Source: CAZFLY01 sp964519995
GTDB lineage: Bacteria; Planctomycetota; Phycisphaerae; Sedimentisphaerales; Anaerobacaceae
Length of the DNA stretch: 64,000 nt
Assembly: GCA_964519995.1 (NCBI GenBank)
Contig: CAZFLY010000001.1
Location: 1 to 64,000, forward strand
Reading direction: 5' to 3'
Shown here: positions 58,360-64,000 of the stretch, piece by piece
How positions within the stretch are numbered: the first letter of the stretch is position 1
How the letters are laid out: each line of letters opens with the position of its first letter
The notes under the pieces: generated by a model
Databases searched by the model: none
Told to the model about the DNA's origin: nothing
The model's input: only the letters and a program-made list of their open reading frames with translations
Program-made: the position numbers and the translations under genes

Positions 58360-60288
58360 TTAGTTGTCCTTGGCCTCAAATTCAGCGTCGATTACATCAT
58401 CGCCACCTTTTCTCTTGACTTCGCCCTCAGGAGAAGGAGCTTGTTCGGCCTGGCCGGCCGGAGCCGACGCAGCCTGTTTCTTCGCTGCTTCTTCGTAAAG
58501 GACCTTACCAAGTTCCTGGCCGGCTTCGCCAAGATTGTCGATAGCTTTTTTTATTGCGTCTGCGCTATCACCTTTAATTGCTTCCTTGAGGTTATTCATT
58601 GCGCTTTCAATTTTACCTCTTGTATCCGCTGAAACTTTATCACCGTGCTCTTTGAGAGTCTTTTCTGTTGAGTAAATCAACTGGTCAGCCTGGTTCTTCA
58701 GGTCCACAACCTGCCTTTTCTCTTTATCTTCTTCAGCGTGTGTTCCAGCTTCCTTTGTCATCCGGTCAATCTCTTGTTCGCTCAGTCCGGAGCTGGACTT
58801 AATTACGATGGACTGCTGTTTACCGGTGCCGAGGTCTTTAGCTGAGACGTTCAGAATACCATTAGCGTCGATATCAAATGCAACCTCAATTTGCGGGATG
58901 CCTCGTGGAGCCGGCGGAATATCGGTAAGCTGAAACCTGCCGAGCGTGCGGTTGTCCCTGGCGAATTCACGCTCACCCTGCAGTATATGGATGTCAACGG
59001 TGGTTTGACTATCTGCGGCAGTTGAAAAAATCTCCTTCTTGCTGGTTGGGATTGTAGTATTTCGCTCAATCAGCCTTGTCATAACTCCACCAAGCGTTTC
59101 AACACCCAATGACAGGGGTGTCACATCCAGAAGTAAAATGTCTTTAACGCCTGCGTCACCAGCTAAAACTGCTCCCTGAATCGCTGCCCCTAAAGCCACA
59201 ACTTCATCGGGATTTATGCTCCTGTTTGGTTCTTTGTCGAAGATTTCCTTTACAATTTCCTGGACCTTGGGAATTCTTGTCGAGCCACCGACAAGTAGAA
59301 CCTCAAAAATACTACCTGCTGTTAGTTTTGCATCTTCCAGCGCCTTGTGACAGGGATCTTTTAGCCGTTCCAGAATGTGTTCCACCAGCGATTCAAACTT
59401 GCTACGGGTGATAGTAATCTGCATGTGCTTCGGCCCGGAGGCGTCTGCTGTGATAAATGGTAAATTAACTGTAGTCTCAAGCTGAGTACTCAGCTCACAC
59501 TTTGCCTTTTCAGCAGCCTCCTTGAGCCGCTGGTGGGCCATTGCGTCCTGACGCAGGTTGATGCCCTCGGTTTTTTTGAATTCATCAGCAAGATAGTTTA
59601 TCAACACCGCATCGAGGTCATCACCACCGAGGTGGGTGTCACCGTTGGTGCTGAGGACCTCAAATACATTGTCACCAATATCCAGTATAGAAATGTCAAA
59701 AGTGCCGCCCCCAAAATCAAAAATGGCAACTTTCTCATTCTTTTTCTTTTCCAATCCGTAAGCCAGTGCAGCGGCAGTAGGTTCGTTAATGATTCGCTCG
59801 ACCTCCAGCCCTGCGATTCGGCCGGCGTCTTTGGTCGCTTGGCGTTGTGAATCATTGAAATACGCGGGAACTGTGATGACGGCTTTAGTGACCTTTTCGC
59901 CCAGATAGTCCTCTGCCGATTTCTTAAGGTCCTGCAGAATCATCGCGGATACTTCTGGAGGAGTATACTCTTTGCCTCTGATACCAACCTTCACTAATTC
60001 ATTTGGCCCGCCCGTTATCTTATAAGGGACAATCTTTTCTTCTGCAGCGACCTCATTGTGCCGTCGGCCCATGAAGCGCTTGATAGAGAACACCGTGTTT
60101 TCCGGATTGGTAACCTGCTGATGTCTTGCGATCTGACCAATCAATCGCTCAGACTTATCCGTAAATCCAACTACCGAAGGAGTCAGCCGAGAGCCGGATG
60201 AATTAGTCAAAACCTTCGGTGATGAACCTTCCATAACCGCAACCACTGAGTTCGTTGTACCCAAGTCTATTCCGATGGTTTTAGCCAT
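58360..60288 (-). CDS. dnaK: Chaperone DnaK (Hsp70)
   Basis: A 642-residue ATP-dependent folding chaperone. The nucleotide-binding domain begins MAKTIGIDLGTTNSVVAVME and has VITVPAYFNDSQRQATKDAG, NEPTAAALAYG, IFDFGGGTFDIS and LLVGGSTRIPKVQEIV. The linker is DILLLDVTPLSLGVET. The substrate domain and lid follow, and a Gly/Ala-rich tail ends GGDDVIDAEFEAKDN, the EEVD-like C-terminus. No grpE, dnaJ or CIRCE-like (TTAGCACTC) operator is beside it; GGAAGA precedes the ATG. mcsB and mcsA lie upstream in the same direction but 317 bp away. Confidence 0.97.
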   Translation of the reverse strand: MAKTIGIDLGTTNSVVAVMEGSSPKVLTNSSGSRLTPSVVGFTDKSERLIGQIARHQQVTNPENTVFSIKRFMGRRHNEVAAEEKIVPYKITGGPNELVKVGIRGKEYTPPEVSAMILQDLKKSAEDYLGEKVTKAVITVPAYFNDSQRQATKDAGRIAGLEVERIINEPTAAALAYGLEKKKNEKVAIFDFGGGTFDISILDIGDNVFEVLSTNGDTHLGGDDLDAVLINYLADEFKKTEGINLRQDAMAHQRLKEAAEKAKCELSTQLETTVNLPFITADASGPKHMQITITRSKFESLVEHILERLKDPCHKALEDAKLTAGSIFEVLLVGGSTRIPKVQEIVKEIFDKEPNRSINPDEVVALGAAIQGAVLAGDAGVKDILLLDVTPLSLGVETLGGVMTRLIERNTTIPTSKKEIFSTAADSQTTVDIHILQGEREFARDNRTLGRFQLTDIPPAPRGIPQIEVAFDIDANGILNVSAKDLGTGKQQSIVIKSSSGLSEQEIDRMTKEAGTHAEEDKEKRQVVDLKNQADQLIYSTEKTLKEHGDKVSADTRGKIESAMNNLKEAIKGDSADAIKKAIDNLGEAGQELGKVLYEEAAKKQAASAPAGQAEQAPSPEGEVKRKGGDDVIDAEFEAKDN

Positions 60289-60604
60289 AATTGTCTTCCT
60301 TTCGGTCTGACTAAATTGGAAAAAAACACAGTTTTCTGCGTCGTTAAAAATCCAGTCGCATACAGACTATGTAAAATAAAAAGTGCAAAAGGCGTGCCAA
60401 TTCCATAGCCCAGTTGCCGGCTTTATCTAAGCTCTTTTACCTCATGGACTTAAATCGTTGGCTTATTACTTTGTTCTCTTTAAAAAGTTCGTTCGTTGTG
60501 CCATTTTGGCAGATGTGGGCAAAACAAACCGGAAATTACTAGGCATTCGTAGGCTGAGGGCTGTTGATTTCTTTGCTTTATGTTGTTGCGTCGTATCTTC
60601 TATT
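60289..60604. other. Gap between mcsB and dnaK
   Basis: 316 bp that must hold the dnaK promoter. No gene of its own: both frames crossing it (60458-60676, 60466-60684) are without coding character. I do not see a CIRCE or HAIR element or a clear terminator for mcsB. Confidence 0.4.
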
Positions 60605-61723
60605 CTATGGATTTTCACCCAAAGCCTCGCGGATGATTTTGGCTCGGAGCGCGTCTCTGTGGGTTGCGTCCAATGATTTACCATAGTTCAGTTGCAGATG
60701 CGCCGGCAGAGTCAGCATAAACAACCGATTAATGGTCGCGACGGATAGGCCTTTATTCTTATCTGAACCTTTCAAAGCACAGAGTCTTTTTATTGCGGGC
60801 GTCGAGGCTCCCAAGCGTTCGTGCATATTCAGGCCCAACCGCAAATGGCTAAGCAGGAATAACGCCTCCTGAGAGCTTATCAGATGAGCATTTTGAAGTA
60901 GTGCCATTGCACGTGAAATCTTGTCGTTGAGGGTATCGACTTGCTGCGAGAGCAAATGTGTCCTCGCAGCATTCTCGTACCCGATTATTTCTGGAATGAT
61001 AGTGTTTTCAAATTCCGAGACAATTGCTTGTTCTGAGACACCGAGTGTTATCTGGTTCGACAACTGATACAAATCACTCGCAGCCTCGGTTCCTTCACCA
61101 AAAAGCCCCCGTACAGCAAGGTTCATGTCTTTTGTGGTGTTTAAGAACTTCTCGATTTGTCCGGTTATTTTCAGAGCTGGCAGGTGCAGCATTACCGAGA
61201 TTCTTATCCCCGTTCCGATATTGGTCGGGCAAGCAGTCAGGTATCCATAACGAGGACTGAAGGCATATTCAACCTTCTGCTCGATCATATCATCAATATC
61301 ATTTATTCGGCGTAGACACTTCGATAGCTGACAACCTGCTTTAAGTACCTGCATTCGCAGATGGTCCTCTTCATTGATCATCGCAGCGAAGGACTCACGG
61401 CCGGCAACTACAACGCCTCGTGGACCTTTAGCTGTGGCGTGATGCCGACTAATAAGATGTCTTTCTACGAGAAAATTTCGATTTAGAGCAGAGGTTCTGT
61501 CGATGCTTATATAGAAGACTTCATCACCAAGGTTGAGTGATATGATGATGTCTTTGAGTTTCTTTAGGATTTCGGATTTTTCTTCATTTGAGCAGCAGTT
61601 AAGGAATTTGTGACCGGCAAGGTTCCTCGCGAGTCGGATGCGTGAAGAGATTACGACGTCGGCTAACGGTCCTGCACCGCTGAACCACTCGTTTATGTCG
61701 TTGCTTATGTTCGTCAGCTTCAT
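60605..61723 (-). CDS. mcsB: Protein arginine kinase McsB
   Basis: Phosphorylates arginine residues of damaged or regulatory proteins, marking them for ClpCP in the species studied. From ATG 61723 it has 372 residues; a GTG lies two codons earlier. Phosphagen-kinase marks: VISSRIRLARNLAGHKF (30s), INEEDHLRMQ (substrate/ATP site), YLTACPTNIGTGIRISVMLH with the catalytic Cys, and GTEAASDLYQLSNQ. The C-terminal pArg-binding region seen in Firmicutes is only loosely matched. mcsA lies 28 bp upstream on the same strand. ctsR and clpC, the usual operon partners, are absent from the window. Confidence 0.93.
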   Translation of the reverse strand: MKLTNISNDINEWFSGAGPLADVVISSRIRLARNLAGHKFLNCCSNEEKSEILKKLKDIIISLNLGDEVFYISIDRTSALNRNFLVERHLISRHHATAKGPRGVVVAGRESFAAMINEEDHLRMQVLKAGCQLSKCLRRINDIDDMIEQKVEYAFSPRYGYLTACPTNIGTGIRISVMLHLPALKITGQIEKFLNTTKDMNLAVRGLFGEGTEAASDLYQLSNQITLGVSEQAIVSEFENTIIPEIIGYENAARTHLLSQQVDTLNDKISRAMALLQNAHLISSQEALFLLSHLRLGLNMHERLGASTPAIKRLCALKGSDKNKGLSVATINRLFMLTLPAHLQLNYGKSLDATHRDALRAKIIREALGENP

Positions 61724-61751
61724 ATCCACGGTCCCGGTAAGGTCAAGATAA

Positions 61752-62246
61752 TTACTCGAGTTGATTCATTTTATCCCGTAACTGTGCTGCCAATTCATAG
61801 TCTTCGCTTCTCACTGCGATATCCAGTTGTTGCTGCAGACGCGAGCGCTCGATCTGTTTTCTTGATTGCTTCGGCATTCTGGATGGGACCTTACCGCAGT
61901 GGTAAGTCATTCCACCCTGCGCCCTTTCGATAAGCGGCAGTAATGATTTCTCGAAGACATCATAATCATAGGGACAGCCTAAGACGGGCTCTTTGCGGAA
62001 TTTATCCAGGGTAAAGCCACAATGTGGGCACGTGAGGTCATGCTCCGAAGAGCTGAGTAAATCATCGTCCGTCGGCTGCACCGCCAATAAGTTGCTGAGC
62101 AGTTCGTTAACAGATATCTGGCTCTTAGCGGCTATGCCCTGCTCAACGGCACAATTCTCACAGACGTGCATCTCCGTGCGTTCGCCGTCAGCAATCTCCG
62201 TGAGGTGAATAGTTGCAGCTCTTTTATGACAAAACTGGCATTGCAT
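61752..62246 (-). CDS. mcsA: McsB activator McsA, zinc-binding UVR-domain protein
   Basis: A 164-residue activator of the McsB kinase. Zinc sites: MQCQFCHKR at the N-terminus, HVCENCAVEQG, and LTCPHCGFTLDKF with LGCPYDYDVF, each a CxxC pair. The C-terminus has a UVR (UvrB/UvrC) helix pair, QQQLDIAVRSEDYELAAQLR. This combination is diagnostic of McsA. Directly upstream of mcsB. In Bacillus the pair sits in the ctsR-mcsA-mcsB-clpC operon; here the neighbours are dnaK and a PTPS-family gene. Confidence 0.93.
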   Translation of the reverse strand: MQCQFCHKRAATIHLTEIADGERTEMHVCENCAVEQGIAAKSQISVNELLSNLLAVQPTDDDLLSSSEHDLTCPHCGFTLDKFRKEPVLGCPYDYDVFEKSLLPLIERAQGGMTYHCGKVPSRMPKQSRKQIERSRLQQQLDIAVRSEDYELAAQLRDKMNQLE

Positions 62247-62355
62247 GACTGCTCTGCCTCCTGTTTTTCACACACTAAAAGTTATGAATTAGCGTGACCT
62301 TATTATACCAAAGTCCCATGTAAGGTATCGTCATATTTCTCAGCTTGCTATAAAG

Positions 62356-62721
62356 CTATTGACAGAATTTTGCCGAATAACCTGGCTCCTCAACAACCGT
62401 AACAGCTTGTAGTTTCAGCCTTTTAGACAATTTGGGCTTTAGTCTCTCGTATATATATTTAGCTACGTTCTCAGCCGACGGGTTGTTCCGTCGAAAATAC
62501 GCGACATTTCCTAACGGCACATCGTCAAGTTCAGCCAAAACATCATTGACCATCGCTTTTAATTGAAGGAAATCCATAACAACGCCTACACTGTTAAGCT
62601 TGCCTTGGCTGACGTCCACTGTAACCAACCAACCGTGCTCATGAGCAGGTTCTTGTGATCCGTCCAGCAGCATTAGCTGATGCGATGCTTTAAAGTGACT
62701 TTCAACGCTAATTGTAAACAT
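62356..62721 (-). CDS. 6-pyruvoyl-tetrahydropterin synthase / QueD-family protein
   Basis: 121 residues from ATG 62721 (MFTISVESHFKASHQLML), chosen because the longer frame to 62823 overlaps coaD and lacks homology-like character. Zinc-site histidines are seen in SHFKASH and in EPAHEHGW. In QueD and PTPS-I enzymes a catalytic Cys lies four residues before the HxH pair; here that position is Gln, with Glu next to it. That resembles variants (PTPS-III) reported to make 6-hydroxymethyl-pterin for folate. So the product may be folate- rather than queuosine-related; no other folate or queuosine gene is near. Confidence 0.8.
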   Translation of the reverse strand: MFTISVESHFKASHQLMLLDGSQEPAHEHGWLVTVDVSQGKLNSVGVVMDFLQLKAMVNDVLAELDDVPLGNVAYFRRNNPSAENVAKYIYERLKPKLSKRLKLQAVTVVEEPGYSAKFCQ

Positions 62722-62776
62722 ATCTTGTTGATACTCGATACTTGAAACTCGATGCTCGCCGCGTGAGAGACGAGTT

Positions 62777-63274
62777 TTACATTTTTTCTTTCTCAAAGCG
62801 GCGTAGCAATCGTTCATGGACATTCTCCGGAATCAAATTTGACAAATCTCCTCCAAGCGAGGCTATCTCGCGAATCAGGGTCGAACTGGTAAAGCCGTAC
62901 TGCTCACTGGTCATAATAAAAACAGTCTCTATTCCAGCTACAGCTCTATTAGTCATAGCGAGCTGAAACTCATACTGTACATCGGTAAGACTTCGCAGTC
63001 CACGCAGGATGACATCAGCCTTTTTCTTTGCAGCATATTCAACCGTTAAGCCATCAAAGCTCTCGACGCTTACACCTGGCATATTCCTTATCAGTTCCAC
63101 TATCATTTCAACTCGCTCTTCGGGGCTGAAGAGCTGGTTCTTTACAGGGCTTCTCCCGACTGCAATGATAAGCTCATCAAAAAGCTTCATCCCACGATTT
63201 ATTACATCGAGATGCCCATTCGTAATCGGGTCAAACGAACCCGGGAAAATCGCCCTGACTGATTTATTGCCCAT
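62777..63274 (-). CDS. coaD: Phosphopantetheine adenylyltransferase
   Basis: Transfers AMP to 4'-phosphopantetheine in coenzyme A synthesis. From ATG 63274 (MGNKSVRAIFPGSFDPITNG) it has 165 residues, the typical length; the frame opens at 63343. Motifs: FPGSFDPITNGHLDVI with the TxGH nucleotide site, VGRSPVKNQLFSPEERVEMI, ADVILRGLRSLTDVQYEFQLA and SSTLIREIASLGG (ISSTxIR). The stretch 63275-63571 upstream shows no gene; it must contain the coaD promoter and that of the divergent lipoprotein gene. Confidence 0.95.
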   Translation of the reverse strand: MGNKSVRAIFPGSFDPITNGHLDVINRGMKLFDELIIAVGRSPVKNQLFSPEERVEMIVELIRNMPGVSVESFDGLTVEYAAKKKADVILRGLRSLTDVQYEFQLAMTNRAVAGIETVFIMTSEQYGFTSSTLIREIASLGGDLSNLIPENVHERLLRRFEKEKM

Positions 63275-63571
63275 CGTTGTATTTAACCTTTGCTGGATAA
63301 ATGAATCTACTATTATACCGTAAGTGCGGAGAAGGTCAAACAATCCTGCTAAGAGGTCTATATTGGAGGATCGTTACGTACTATATAATCAGGGTCGCTT
63401 GATAGGAAGAGTTCCAAGTTGCTTGGCAAAGACTGCGTATAGCCCGGAGCCTACCTAAAATAGGTCATCGCCTCCATTGTGAGAAATCGGATTTGACTTC
63501 AGAATCATAGCACCTATAATACTTCAGAGACGAACAAAAAACTTGCGCTATGAAATCTCAAGGAGGTCAAA

Positions 63572-64000
63572 ATGAACATCAAAAAGTGTCTTTTTTATCT
63601 GCTGGCTTGCCTTTTAGGTGGCTGCGTGCCCGTGATGTCGCTGAATTCACTTTTTACCACAGAAAACCTCGTATTCGAAGAGAAGCTACTTGGCACTTGG
63701 GTAAATGACTGTAATGACCCGAAAAACACATGGCAATTCAACCGTATTGGTGAAGAAAAACCTATGTTCTTGTCACCGGCACTCGAGAAAAATCGTGACA
63801 AGGTATATAAGCTGATGGTATCTGACAACGATGGCGAAAAAGGATTGTTTATCGCATGTTTGGTGAAGCTCGATAAGAAGCTATTTTTGGACGTGTTTCC
63901 TGGTCAGTTCCCCTGCGCAGAAGAAGATATCGAGAAAAGTGAAGCGCAATTCAACACGTTCTTCTTTTGGCCGGTACACACTTTTATAAGAATTGATTCT
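63572..64000 (+). CDS. Lipoprotein of unknown function, cut by the window end
   Basis: An open frame of 143 codons running off the right edge. AAGGAGGT lies 5-12 bases before the ATG, one of the strongest ribosome sites here. The start MNIKKCLFYLLACLLGGC ends in a lipobox (LGGC), so the mature protein would be lipid-anchored. The next residues (VPVMSLNSLFTTENLVFEEK, then LLGTWVND) with ..GTWVNDCNDPKNTWQFN resemble lipocalin-like or DUF-type planctomycete lipoproteins. No stop inside the window, so length is unknown. Confidence 0.85.
   Translation, partial: MNIKKCLFYLLACLLGGCVPVMSLNSLFTTENLVFEEKLLGTWVNDCNDPKNTWQFNRIGEEKPMFLSPALEKNRDKVYKLMVSDNDGEKGLFIACLVKLDKKLFLDVFPGQFPCAEEDIEKSEAQFNTFFFWPVHTFIRIDS

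Noticed and set aside
60289..60604. CIRCE-type heat-shock operator before dnaK
   Set aside because: Looked for TTAGCACTC and its inverted partner; neither is present.

Overview
This window looks like a chromosomal contig from a planctomycete-type bacterium, most likely of the Phycisphaerae/Sedimentisphaerales kind. That placement is inferred from several features: a PEP-CTERM tail remnant, a prepilin-type protein with the H-X9-DG motif, McsA/McsB arginine kinase genes beside dnaK outside a Firmicutes setting, a DUF4954-like protein, and weak or variable Shine-Dalgarno signals. Base composition is moderate, coding density is high, and I see no rRNA, tRNA or CRISPR array.

Layout. 0.6-3.6 kb is an accessory patch: a PIN-like protein gene and a DNA methyltransferase fused to an Mrr-like nuclease domain. 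It ends at a 32-bp copy of the guaA 3' end. 3.9-8 kb holds a PAP2 phosphatase and guaB-guaA. 8-16.5 kb has a zinc-ribbon protein, a CPBP protease, a DUF4954-like gene with nagB, a parvulin lipoprotein, an MTA-phosphorylase-family gene and pcm. 16.5-28.7 kb has recG, a Ktr/Trk potassium system, rluD with an anchored repeat protein, an S55 peptidase with a beta-propeller partner, and a class I fumarase alpha subunit. 28.8-34.7 kb has a prepilin-like protein, rsmA, pdxA, ribE and a ThyA-like protein. 34.9-36.5 kb has a 38-codon ORF with a terminator, then nrdR with plausible NrdR boxes and a second ATP-cone gene. 36.5-46 kb has miaA, ispA, dxs, nadK, a TPR protein and dnaA. 46-47.7 kb is a gene-poor stretch with a PEP-CTERM remnant and a Y1/RAYT transposase flanked by hairpins. 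47.7-53.4 kb is rsmB-[REase-MTase]-fmt-def-lptB, where a restriction-modification pair splits a housekeeping cluster. 53.5-58 kb has a phosphoesterase, yidC and mnmE. 58-63.3 kb has dnaK, mcsB, mcsA, a PTPS/QueD-family gene and coaD. The window ends inside a lipoprotein gene.

The strongest unexplained signal is a set of short palindromic elements. Related copies lie between genes (near 12.6, 37.5, 39.4 and 58.0 kb) and also inside open reading frames of housekeeping genes without breaking them: guaA (5952-5987), nadK (41881-41925), dnaA (45017-45060) and, three times, the TPR gene (42.5, 43.0 and 43.3 kb). Each adds roughly 12-15 residues at what looks like a surface loop or linker. This resembles the in-gene palindromic elements known from Rickettsia, but with at least four sequence families in 64 kb.
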